Assembly (NCBI GenBank): GCA_009363875.1
Contig: CM018698.1
Location: 52,296,067 to 52,360,066, forward strand
Direction of reading: 5' to 3'
Length of the DNA: 64,000 bases
Source of the DNA: Mikania micrantha
Taxonomy: Eukaryota > Streptophyta > Magnoliopsida > Asterales > Asteraceae
The notes below the pieces were generated by a model. It saw only the letters and a program-made list of their open reading frames with translations. It was not told the DNA's origin and ran no database searches. Numbering within the stretch: position 1 is the first letter of the stretch; each line of letters starts with the position of its first letter. The position numbers and the translations under genes are program-made. Below, one piece after another: positions 22,947-33,970 of the stretch.

Positions 22947-24338
22947 ATATCCAATCTGTTTACAAAAATGTAACACTTGTGGCCCGTTTAACAATTGGCC
23001 GTTAAATTCTAGGGCTAAATCCAAAATACCCTCACCCTTTCTATCTTCATCTTTCATCTTCAAAACCCTAAACCTATACCACCACCATTGCAGCCTTTTA
23101 ACACCACCATAATCAAACCACCATCACCACTGCAAACTAAGAGTGTTCACGGTCCGGTTTTTAGCTAAAACCATAAACAAAACCGTGAACAACGGTTTTT
23201 GAATATTGAAACCAAAACCAAACCGTTAATAATAAAAACCGCATCGAACTGAACCGAACCATTATAAACAATTAGGTTTTGGTTTGGTTTTTTAGTTTGG
23301 ATTTTTGAGCCTGTTATAAATAAATACCAAATCAAATCGAACAATTTGAGATAGGTTGCTAATACACTAAGCATGACTCTAATTTTTTTAAACATCAATG
23401 ACTTTTTTATATTACAATATGTTTTAAAAATAATCACACTGTAGATCAAGAGTTTTTTTCTCTTTAATTTAGGTATAATGTTGATATATGTATTACACAC
23501 ACTGACACACACACATACATATATATTTTTAAAAATCGTTGTGTTAATGTGTTATCATGTATCTTTATGCGCTGTATTTTTTGTGTTATATTTTCTTAGA
23601 CTACATTTTTGTGATATATGTTTGATTGCATTTTTTATTTTATATTTATTATGTACAGTATTACTCTAAAATGCAATACTCTTCTCACAAATCTAGTATA
23701 ATTTTAGAAAATTAGTTGTCATTTTTTTATGTATCAATACTTTACTAGCATTAAAGACAAATAAAATATTTGACTTATGTTGTAATTTTTTAAAACGTTA
23801 TGAACTTAAAAAAATAATAATAATAAGTTGAAACTTTAAAAAGGTTAACAACAGATATTATACTTAAATCATTGTTTTTTTTATAATACCATATGTCAAC
23901 TTTTATTATTTTTTACATTTTATAGAATAATTATTTTCTATTTAAATATCTCGCAATATACAATTATAAAGAGTGCTTCTTATGTAAAGAGTGAATGATA
24001 TTTAGAAACAAATATCCCACATAAGTACACGTTACGTTGCTCCTCACTTGGTGTAACCCCTTAACTTAAATATTTTTGCCTTTTTCTTTTTTGTATTAAC
24101 TAGATGGCCCTGTCGCGCGTTGCGGCGGGCACATAACTATTAAATTTGCAAAACTAAACTAAAATTAAACGGATAAAACACACTACAAATAGAACATAAA
24201 TGAATTACTTTGTTATGACTTATTGCCATGAGTTACATTGTGCATGAGTGAGGATAAAGGTTTGAGAAGATGAATGATGATATGAACAATCACATAGGCA
24301 TGTTCTCTTATAAGGCAGCCAACAAGGATTGCCACATA
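22947..24338. other. Intergenic region without a supported gene
   Basis: 23130-23300 holds a decayed repeat built on AACCGTTT and GGTTTGGTTT words, possibly an old hAT-like relic. The rest is AT-rich. A GC-rich word at 24105-24130 (cctgtcgcgcgttgcggcgg) stands out from its surroundings but is unassigned. Confidence 0.5.
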
Positions 24339-24528
24339 AAGTGGCGGAGCTTGACCGAGGGGGGCGAAATAATTTTCTTTTTCAAAGGGGCGAAATAAAG
24401 GTTTTTAAAAAATTTTACACTCCGTATCGGAAAATATACACTACTGCACGAAAAAACAGGGGCGGTGCCCCCCCGCCCCCCCCCCCCCCCCCCCGGTCTT
24501 CACTAAGATGCACCACTGGCCACATAGG
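24339..24528. mobile_element. hAT-type miniature element (190 bp) with long C-tract
   Basis: Flanked by the 8-bp duplication GCCACATA (24331-24338 and 24529-24536), the length typical of hAT transposons. Ends AAGTGGCGGAGCTTG and, on the other strand, CAGTGGTGCATCTTAG form imperfect terminal inverted repeats. No coding capacity. It contains a near-continuous C run at about 24467-24494. Confidence 0.8.
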
Positions 24529-24536
24529 TGAAAACC

Positions 24537-27235
24537 AGATAATATGTATTCATCTACGACATTTAACAAGAAAAAAAAAAGATAGTTTCCTTAAATTGCT
24601 AATTAGAAACAACTTTTGTCACCTCCTCAATGTTCAAAGTGAAACCTCCAGCCTTGTTTAGAATATAGAAAATGCTAAGTTCCTACATTAGAAACTTTGG
24701 CATCTTATTTATCTAATTATTTTGGCGAGTTGTCCTTTTTAATAAACTGATTAGAAGCTTTTATGCTATAAAATGCATTTTGAATCGGTCTTGACCCGTT
24801 TTTTAATTTATTTAATTTATATCTTTTAGCTTAATCCAACTACCTATTAGAGATTAAACATAACCCAAGTCGACCTTTGCCTTGTCACGTCCACCACACC
24901 CTTTTTGAATTGCCATCTGAAGTGCACGCCATAAATGTCATAAGTGCTGATACCCAGCCTTTGCCTCTCACGTCTGAACCATTCATGCTTCATCTCATGT
25001 CTGAACCATCCAGACCTCCATTCAGAGGTTCTACCCCATTCAAATGTGGTTTTTTGTACCAAACAAATGGTCTGAATCTGAAAGAAGCATAGATTCTAAC
25101 ATTCAAAAAATCCCAAAATAGATGCTAACCGGATAATGATTTTTGAAACTTAAGTAATATTACACATTCACTATTCACTATTCACTATTCAGCATCATCT
25201 GTTGGCCGAAATCCAATTTTAGAGACTCAACTAGACTTTTATTTTGAAAACCCTAACTTCATCGCCTTCTGGCTGAAGATTCAATCTACGTTGCTTGACT
25301 GTCGACGTCTTCTTGTCTAGAAGAAACACGGGTAAAAACCGGATGAGGGAACGGGTCAAAGCCTCGGTGTAGGAACCCATCACTATTTCTCCAATGGTTT
25401 TTAATGGAGTAATAATTTTTATTTATGTTTAACATTTATACAAATTAGATTTTGCATGTATATTTATGAATCATAGCTAGAAAAATCGAGTATAATCCTT
25501 TGATAATTATGCTCCTACGATTGTCTTTTGTATTAAAAATGAAAGTTGAGATTATTATTAATTAAACTATTAATAAAAATTATTATCAGCTAATTTTTAC
25601 TTATTAAAATTAACTTTGTCCAATAATTGTTGTAAAACTTGGTTACGTTTAAGTTTAACTTAAATAGTTATATATAGTGTCTTCAAATCACAGTTTATTA
25701 AGTATATAAAATTACAATAATGGATAATTACTAAAACTTGAGATGTTTCTTAATTTATACAAAGTTTAATAATTTTAATAAAATAATATTAAAATGTACA
25801 TATTGAAAATAAAAGAAATTTAGTGCTCGACGCCGACATGGAAGAGTACATACCACTTCAAACCTTTTTTTTGGTGTTAAGTTAAAATAATTACTAAGTA
25901 TTTAATGAAATCAAAATATTTACTTGAACAACTAAACTAATCAAAATAATAAAATGTACACCTTAAATCATTACATTTACCAAGTCTTTATCAGAAAGTA
26001 ACTGGTCAAAGTATTCTCAAATGTACAATGACGTGGATTTCTAACTAATTTTTTTAACGACCGTTTTTTCTTATGTATATATCTCTAACTTTTGCAATGT
26101 GTAAGCAAGGTCGATTACTTGACCTCCGTGAGAATCCACAGCGATATCTGATATGTAAAAACCCTGTGGAATGAGTAAACATTCGCCTCCATCGAAATCA
26201 AACCTGAGATAAATGATAAGCTGATGGATTCGAACCTCTGACCTCTACTATGGAAGACTTTTGATAATAGTGTGTGAGAACTTAAATTCAATCAAAATTG
26301 GTAATTTTCCAAAAAAAAAATAAAGAGGCTAAATCTCAAGTATTCAAAGAGACCAAAAAAATAGCAAGTATACTACTTTAAAAGCAACATTAGTGGAGCT
26401 TTTCACCGTTAGATTATTCATCTCAACTTTTGAAATTAGTTTTGTATATATTTTTTGTTTCTTAATTATTCCACATTTACTTTTGATATTTACACTTTTA
26501 CACATAATTTTAAAAAAATAAATTGTTTCTAAAGTTTTAAATTACCTATTTAGTTATTTAACTTAAAAAGAATTTCTTACATTCAATTTTATGTGTAGTG
26601 GAATTTTCTATGACGATTGCTCTTCTCAACTTTTAAATGTTACACTTTTAGTTTCTTAAGTTTAAAAACTTATATAAAATGTTACATGTTCATCCCTAAA
26701 GTTTTTGAAGTTTCGTATTTATTTATTTTGTTTCTTAACTGTTTCACCTTTACTTTAGGGTCGACATTTTTATTCATCAAATTTTAAAATGTAAAAAATA
26801 ATTTTGATCCTCATAAGTCATAACTGTTTTTAAAAAATCTTTTACTTGTAATTGTTGTTAAATTTTGAATTGATCATATGAATGATCATCCTAGTATGGT
26901 ATCATTACATTCCATTTGTAGTTTATAACTTCAAAAAATATATATATATTAAATGAATGGTATCTAATATTATTATTTTTTATTAAGTAGGTGTTCAATA
27001 TCTCTTATACTTTTGTTGAAATAGTAGAATTAATTATTATTACTAATATAATATAATAATGTCCCTCTCTATTTTCATTTCACTTCTACATCTCCCTTTC
27101 TCTCTTTATCACTGCCAACAACACAATCATCATCGCTAGCAACATCTCATTGGTCGTTAACTACCACCTAAATCAGACCACCATATGCTACCATTGCATG
27201 AAACATCCTTTGCGAAGAATAAGCATGAATCATCC
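24537..27235. other. Intergenic AT-rich region, no gene
   Basis: Nothing recognisable except a small ATTCACT repeat at about 25164-25191 and a SINE-like piece near 26101-26255 (separate entry). Confidence 0.5.
26101..26255 (-). repeat. Possible tRNA-derived SINE fragment
   Basis: The minus strand holds GGTTCGAATCC, an exact RNA polymerase III B-box word, at about 26230-26242, in a setting common to plant SINEs. No clean A box or tail. Confidence 0.35.
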
Positions 27236-27470
27236 TCAGCTTAAATGGTTGAGGGAGTGTGTCAAATGGTTTTAATATTAGGGAGGTCATAAGTTTAAGT
27301 TCTAACATAAAAAAAATAGCGGTTTCATGCTAGAATAGGGGTTTTTCTCTCACTTATGATGGGTTTTCTCCTATTAGATGTGGATATGATCGAGTGGTAT
27401 ATGACCTGTCAGTGGTTTAAATTGCCTTTCACAAAAAATTTGAAGGGTGAATCAAGAAATATGGTAAAGG
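27236..27470 (+). repeat. Possible decayed SINE
   Basis: TTAAATGGTTGAGGGAG at about 27240 and GGTCATAAGTTTAAGTTC at about 27285 resemble degenerate A and B boxes at about tRNA spacing. The 3' end is not defined. Confidence 0.35.
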
Positions 27471-27598
27471 TCTAGGAGTTTTGGTCATTTGTTTCAGGGG
27501 CGGCCCGAAGGAGGGGCAAACCCAACCTCCGTCCGGGACTCATTATTCTAGGGGGCACATAAATTTTAAAACTTTTAATATATATATATATATATATG

Positions 27599-28016
27599 TT
27601 AAAAATAATTTGAAAATCTCTTTTATCATGAGAAAACCGTGAAAAGAAGGCAAAAATCATGTAAAAATGTTTTTTTTTTGAATTTTTTTTACAGGTTTAT
27701 AACACTATTGGGCACATTTTTATAAAAAAAAAATCAAAAGCGACGACCAGATATTTTTAAAAAATATATTTTATAAAATCATGTAAAACATACATAACAA
27801 AACGTAAAAAAAGTTCGTTAGATCTGACACAACGTTACGTATGTTTTACATGGGTTTATAAAATATTTTTTTAAAATATCTGGTCGGCGCTTTTTTGATT
27901 TTTTTTATAAAAATGTGCCCAATAGTACAAACCTGTAAAAAAAAAATTTTAAAATGTTTTTTATACATATTTTTGCCTTGTTTTCACGGTTTTTTTCACT
28001 AAAATGGGGTTTTCAT

Positions 28017-28021
<5 letters not shown>
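27599..28021. mobile_element. Fold-back miniature element 1 in a TA microsatellite
   Basis: Long inverted arms: ACCGTGAAAAGAAGGCAAAA, ACAGGTTTATAACACTATTG and ATTGGGCACATTTTTATAAA in the left half recur as reverse complements in the right half; the centre is near 27815. Both sides are (TA)n. No coding capacity. A half-copy of the same family is at 62255-62475. Confidence 0.8.
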
Positions 28022-28054
<33 letters not shown>

Positions 28055-28059
<5 letters not shown>

Positions 28060-28449
28060 AGGAGTGAATAATAACCCTCATTAATTGAGGTAACCCATTA
28101 ACCCTGGCAAAAAACGCTCAAATTGCAAAAAAAAAAAAATTTCATGGTTTTTTTTATGCAAAAATAGGGGGGCTCCTTTTTTAAGCGTTCGTTAATTCAC
28201 AAGCGTTAAAAAATTAAACGAAATGTAAGTTTGCGTTACACTGCGAACATTTATTTAAGTGTCGCAGTGTAACGCAAACTTACATTTCGTTTAACTTTTT
28301 AACGCTTGTGAATTAGCGAACGCTTAAAAAAGGAGCCCCCCTATTTTTGCATAAAAAAAACCATGAAAAAAATTTTTGCTATTTGAGCGTTTTTTGCCAG
28401 GGTTAATGGGTTACCTCAATTAATGAGGGTTATTATATGATCCCTTCCC
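28055..28449. mobile_element. Fold-back miniature element 2, near-perfect palindrome
   Basis: About 395 bp whose halves are reverse complements almost throughout, with a short loop near 28247-28257. Ends TATAGGGTAAGG and, on the other strand, TATAGGGAAGGG. Arm words such as GTAAGTTTGCGTTACACTGC recur inverted. Flanked by TA repeats. Confidence 0.85.
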
Positions 28450-28459
28450 TATATATATA

Positions 28460-28904
28460 TAGGATAAGAATTAAATAAAAAGTCTATTTTGCCTAAGAAG
28501 GCTAAAAAGGATTTTTGAAATCTCTAAAACCGACCCAAACGAACTCCGATTGAACTCATTTCGATAGCATTGGAACCGTCTTATCGAACCATACAATATT
28601 TTCTTTTTGGCTTTAGCTTTAACAACTAGTTTTAATGTTTAGGTTTTAAGGCATGTTTTTTTAGCTTTTAAGTTTTACCTTTAGATTTAGGGTTTGTTTT
28701 ATAATTTTGGTTTGTTTTATAATTTTGGTTTTATTATCAGAGTTTATTGTTTATGATTTAAGGTTTAGGGTTTAGGGAATTACAATCCGGTTCCAATGAT
28801 GTAAAAATGAATTCAATCGGAATTTATTTGGGTCGGTTTTCAAATTTTTAAAAATCTTTCTTAGCCTTTTTAGACAAAAAAAAAACTTTTTATGAGAACA
28901 TTCT

Positions 28905-28906
<2 letters not shown>
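28460..28906. mobile_element. Fold-back miniature element 3
   Basis: Left end words TATAGGATAAG, AAAAAGTCTATTTTG and AAACCGACCCAAACGAA recur as reverse complements at the right end (AAACCGACCCAAATAAA on the minus strand). The inner part is single-copy AT-rich sequence. Flanked by (TA)n on both sides. Confidence 0.8.

Positions 28907-28960
<54 letters not shown>
28907..28960. repeat. TA microsatellite
   Basis: Uninterrupted (TA)n of about 50 bp to the right of fold-back element 3. Confidence 0.9.
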
Positions 28961-28961
<1 letters not shown>

Positions 28962-29439
28962 CAAAATATATGAGTAAATAAACAAAAAAAATAAATTTGT
29001 AAAGACCTACTTTGAAGCCCATATTTAAACCCATTTTGTTAAAAAAAATTTGCTCCACCTTTTTTTCCCTTTTACTCCACAGTCCTTCACTCTCGTCTCT
29101 CTCATAAATGAATTTCAAGAAATCAAAAATTAGGGTTTGGACAATAGAGGCTGAGCACTGAGCCAGTGAGCACGGAGCACTGAGGGGCCCAACAACCTTG
29201 CACGCAGGCATGGACCGAGCAAGTGAGCCATAGAGGATGACCGAGGCACCGAGTAGCCGCAAGCCGCAACCGATAGCCTGAGCCACTGAGCAGACTTTCA
29301 CGCATCGATATCAGTTCTCCGGTTCTTCTAATATTCTTCACTTCCATTCTCCAACAGGTTAGTACATTTTAAATTGTCAATATCAATCTCATTTCCCAAG
29401 TTTCATATCTAAATTTTAATTCTCATTTCTCAAAATCTG
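28961..29439. other. Unassigned stretch with GC-rich part
   Basis: 29140-29290 is GC-richer and repeats words such as GAGCACTGAG, GAGCCACTGAGC and GTGAGC. I cannot assign it to a gene or element. Confidence 0.4.
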
Positions 29440-29447
29440 ACTACATG

Positions 29448-30009
29448 TAGGGCTGTAAACGAACCGAACGTTCAGCGAACAATTTGTGAGTTGTTTGGCA
29501 GAAAGTTCATTTATGTTCGTTCGTTTAAAAAAAAACGAACACGAACAAGAAATTTTGTTCGTTTAGTTAAATGAACGAACATGAACAGAGGTCGTGAACA
29601 GAGATCGTGTTCATTCATTTGTGTTCGTGAAAGTTCGGTAACATGTTCATTTACGTTCGTTTTGTTCAGTTAGGTTCATTTATTATATCTATTCGTTAAA
29701 TGTGTTGAATATTTTAATTTTTAATTTAATACCATAATATTTAAGTTATTTTTAGTTTAATATTATAATATTTTAATTTATATATTTATAAATGATTATC
29801 TCCAATACTTGAGATTAAGAATGCTGATTTTTAAAAATTTAAATAATATGTGTTTGTTAGTGTTCATGAACCATTCGTGAACAAATTACTTAATAAACAA
29901 ACATGAACAAAAATTTTCGTTAGGTTAGCGTTTGTGAACAAGTTGAAATTTAAACGAACGAACACAAACAATAACACATTCGTGTTCGTTTGGTTCGTTT
30001 ATAGCCCTA
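29448..30009. mobile_element. hAT-type non-autonomous element (562 bp)
   Basis: The 8-bp duplication ACTACATG (29440-29447 and 30010-30017) flanks terminal inverted repeats TAGGGCTGTAAACGAACC and, on the other strand, TAGGGCTATAAACGAACC. Inside are many GTTCGTTTA/GAACGAACA words and an AT-rich core. No transposase. Confidence 0.88.
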
Positions 30010-30057
30010 ACTACATGTGTTGAATGGATTAAATGATTTAAATCACTAGATATTTAA

Positions 30058-30240
30058 TGTAATCCCTAGGGTTTGTATCGAAAATTTAATAAATGTAATC
30101 GTGACTAAATTATAATAAAGCAAAGTATGAGGTATTTGTTTATTTTTATGTAATTTATAAACACAAAGTTATGTGGCAATTATAAAAACTGTTACATAAA
30201 TATATATAAAGTTATGTGGCAAAAGAGTATATATATTTTG
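30058..30240 (+). repeat. Truncated 5' LTR
   Basis: The first 139 bp match 30685-30823 almost exactly. After that the sequence diverges and includes a small repeat of aaagttatgtggca before joining pol. Confidence 0.85.
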
Positions 30241-30672
30241 AAGGTGTCTCCTTGGAAAGGAATTGTTTGATTTGGCAAGAAAGGCAAATTAGCTCCTCGG
30301 TACGTGGGTTCTTTCAAAGTCTTGGAAAGGATTGGTAAAGTGGCCTATCGACTTGAACTGCCTCAAGAACTCTCAAACGTGCATCCAACGTTTCATGTCT
30401 CAAACTTAAAAAGATGCTTGGCTGATGAAAATCTCCACATTCCTCTTGATGAAGTTCGCATAGACGAGTCAATGCACTTTATCGAGAAACCGGTGAAGAT
30501 CATAGATCGGGAAGTCAAGAAACTCAAAAACAAGCGTATTCCTATTGTCTTGGTCAAATGGGATTCTAAACGAGGCTCAGAACTTACTTGGGAGCGTGAA
30601 GATCAAATGAAGACCAAGTACCCTCAGTTGTTTTCTTCAAGTTCTTATTCATTTCGGGACGAAATTCCCTAA
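30241..30672 (+). pseudogene. Gypsy polyprotein C-terminal remnant
   Basis: Starts V-S-P-W-K-G-I-V, then a TGA (about 30267) where the relatives have a sense codon. It goes on with LPQELSNVHPTFHVSNLKR, IIDREVKKLK, IPIVLVKWDS and LTWEREDQMK: the end of integrase and the chromodomain-like tail. The frame stops at 30672; purine tract AGTAGGGGAGAC follows at 30673-30684. No functional protein is possible. Confidence 0.88.
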
Positions 30673-32119
30673 AGTAGGGGAGACTGTAATCCCTAGGGTT
30701 TGTTTCGAAAATTTAATAAATGTAATCGTGACTAAATTATAATAAAGCAAAGTATGAGGTATTTGTTTATTTTTATGTAATTTATAAACACAAAGTTATG
30801 TGGCAATTATAAAAACTGTTACATATATATATATATACATGAAATATATACTAAAACACATATCAAACAATTTTCAATTTATTAACATTAATAATTCTTA
30901 TGATTAACAAGATACATATATAAATAAATAAAGTAGTAATAAAATATCTAAACTTTTATAAAATTTAAAACAACTTATTATAAACCACAAATTTCTAAAC
31001 TTTTAAACATTTAAGCATTAAGTAATAAATGTATAATAATAAATAAATAAAAGTTATTAAACTTGAAATAATATTTTTATTAACAATTATTTATAAAAAG
31101 TTTCATAAAATTAAAACATTAAGAAGCAAAACTTAAAGGGATCAACTTTGCAAATCTTAAAACTAAATTTTCAGCTTTACAAACAAATAGAAACAAAATG
31201 AGAAAGGCTGAAAATGGAAGGGCCAAATTGTAAATAACCCAATGTTGTGCCCGAGCCAGCGGGACGGATCGTGTTCCCCGCTGGGCGCGATATCGTGTGT
31301 GATAATCATGAAGATCAGATTGTTTACATAGCATCAATGTTAAGAATAATTAAAGCACAATCAAGCATTAACTAGGATTACAAGGTTAAATTACAATGTC
31401 AATGTTCAGTAATTTAACTAAGTAAACCTAACAAAAGAATCAAATGTTTTTCTATCTTGTATTATGTACAAGACATTCAAAAGTGATTCGTATGAATAAC
31501 AAAATATGTGCTTCCAAAATCAACTAGGTCCTCTATCTAGGCCGCCTAGCATGCAATCCAAAAGCCTTAGCTTACGCCTGTTCATCACCTGAGAAAGCAT
31601 GTAAGAAAAACAAAGTCAACACAACGGTTGGTGAGTTCATGTAGTTTATAAGTTTAAAATAGCTTTAGCAAACCTCTTTCGGTAAAACCTTAACCTCATT
31701 AACATCACATGTAATATCCAAATCGGTATGCTTATATATAGGGCATACCTCTGAGTCGGGCATACCCCTGAGTCGAGCCTACGACCCGCCCAGACGCCAT
31801 CCCACCACATACTAATTCGCATATGACACTGCTGTTAATAATAATTAAGCATTTTACCTACCATCCAATCCCATTCTCATCATAGCTTTAGCATTTTGTT
31901 TGTAAGTTTCAACACGCATACAATAGCATCTGCAAGTCTAGCTTTGTGAGTTACATTTATGGACAACTGAACACCCTAAGGAATCCCGTATCAATCCATA
32001 TCGGATCAGATTATGATTAGCAACATCGTTGTTATGATAAAGAATTTCTAAGATGACACAAAGTCAACTAGAGAAATCCAGAATCATCCTAGTCACATAT
32101 CACAACCATGAGTGGACAA

Positions 32120-32420
32120 TGAGGAATCACTGTATGGAAAGCACTGAGAGACCAACAGTCTGTTCCTATGGTCCGGACTATGAAGGTCAACCTATGGCAA
32201 GCACTGAGAGACCGACGGTCTGTTCCTTCAAGTCTCGACTATGGAGAACACCCTATGGCAAGCACTGAGAGACCAAAATAGTATGTTCTACCATAGCCGA
32301 TAGCTTTAGCATACAAGTTTATAGCATTCATATAGCATAGCGTTTACGTATCTTGTGCACAAGTACCAGCTTCACAACCGGTAAGGCAAGCACTGAGAGG
32401 CCAAACCGTTGTTTTAGCAT
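32120..32420. repeat. Repeat with CAAGCACTGAGAGACC words
   Basis: The word GCAAGCACTGAGAGACCAA or a near copy occurs five times (about 32138, 32198, 32258 and 32383 are clear), spaced 60 bp at first. No counterpart with this sequence was seen in copy 1, though copy 1 has its own roughly 60-bp repeat in the corresponding part. Confidence 0.7.
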
Positions 32421-32449
32421 GGCAAGCATATAAAGCATACAAAGTTTAA

Positions 32450-32790
32450 AGCATTCTGTGCATTTCAAGCATTTAGTATGTATGTACATAGCATTAGCAT
32501 TAGCATAGAATCATTAGCATTTAGCGTTAGCATTAGCATATCGTATCAGCATTTAGCATTTACATTAGCATCTAGCATTAAACCTGTAGCATTAATGTGT
32601 AGCATTAACCCGTAGCATTATCATTTAGCATTAACCCATAGCATTAACATTTAGCATTAACCCATAGCATTAGCATTTAGTATAAATCTGTAGCATTAGC
32701 ATCTAGCATAATTCCGTAGCATTAACGTTTAGCATTAACCCATAGCATTAGCATCTAGCATAAATCCATAGCATTAGCATTTAGCGTTTG
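32450..32790. repeat. Minisatellite with AGCATTAACCCATAGCATTAG units
   Basis: Imperfect units of about 15-30 bp built on TAGCATTAAC and TAGCATTTAGC. In the opposite orientation these correspond in place to the ATGCTT array of copy 1. Confidence 0.8.
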
Positions 32791-33689
32791 AAATTTTGAA
32801 TAAGTATAAAAGCATAGTTGCAACAGTTAAACATTTGTTTAAAAAGGTTTAACATGCTTCTCAGTCCCGAAGTAAAACTCAAAATAGTTTGAAAAGGGAC
32901 AATGAACTCACCTGTGTTGCTAAGTATAATCTACCACAGAAAATGCGCGCTCTATCGTTGTAGCTTAAGTATCTTCAATCACCTGAGTTGTTTTAAGAGA
33001 TTCGAATACGATAAGTCGTTATAATAGACGCAGAGTGGGGTTTTGATCTCAGTGTGCAACTAAGTGTCCTATGCTACTAATGTGGGTTCTAGAACTTCAT
33101 CTAATTAGTCTAAGGCATTACCCATCATTAAGAACCCATTATCCCATAAGACTTTAATTGAATAGTTGTAAAGTAATTTATTTTAATTAAATCGTGAGTT
33201 ATAAATTATTTATTTTATCAAAGAGAGTTTATCATTGGTTTTATTTTCTAAAACCATCTTGTATTTTAAGAGTATCATAGTCTAGTTTATTAGACTTAAG
33301 TTAATTCAATCTAATTGCATATAGTCTAGCAACTACTAAGTATTAGGTGTTAAAACTAACACTAACACTTAGTTAGTTTCATTGATCCCTTGCATTTTGT
33401 GTTTTGTGTTTGTAGTAATTAACATCTTTAGTGTTATTGCATAATTCCTTGTTTATCCCCACTTCCATGTGATGGACAATTATATGTTTAACATCTTATT
33501 AGAAACCCATTGATGTCTCATGCCTTAATATGAAAGATTACAAGTGTATCATTTTTGTTTGATAGGCATAGGATGGCTTCTTGTTAAGTATCCCTAATGG
33601 TTCCCATGCACACCCGCATGAGGCTCACATAAACCACCCATGCACCACCTATCATCCTTCATCTTCCCTGTTCATTAACCCTTAACCGA

Positions 33690-33970
33690 AGTGATTCTCA
33701 CCGAACCAAAGTCTGGCCGAATAGAGGGAGTCCGAATGATGTGGACCGAATAGTTCCCCCGATCGAATGAAGGATCCTTCGGCCGAATAGAATTGGCGAA
33801 TGACATGGTAGTCGAATGTGGTTGATCGAATGACCTGATGGCCAAATGTGTGGGTTCTTGCGAATGGGGTCTACACCGAAGGAGGGGTTGGGTCATTCGG
33901 CCAAATAGTGGAAGCATGGCCATTCGGCCTACCTGATGAGCACCATTCGGCCCATGCGGCCTTATGGTTA
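33690..33970. repeat. CGAATG/CGAATAG motif array
   Basis: The motif ccGAATG or gaCCGAATAG recurs every 15-30 bp. It occupies the place of the GAACC array in copy 1. Confidence 0.65.

Noticed and set aside
28906..29301. 131-codon minus-strand frame with a Tyr-Ile repeat end
   Set aside because: The C-terminal part is the translated TA microsatellite and no domain is recognised.
32120..32790. Regularly spaced repeats that could recall a CRISPR array
   Set aside because: Units vary in sequence and spacing, lie inside an LTR of a plant element, and no cas gene or constant spacer length exists.
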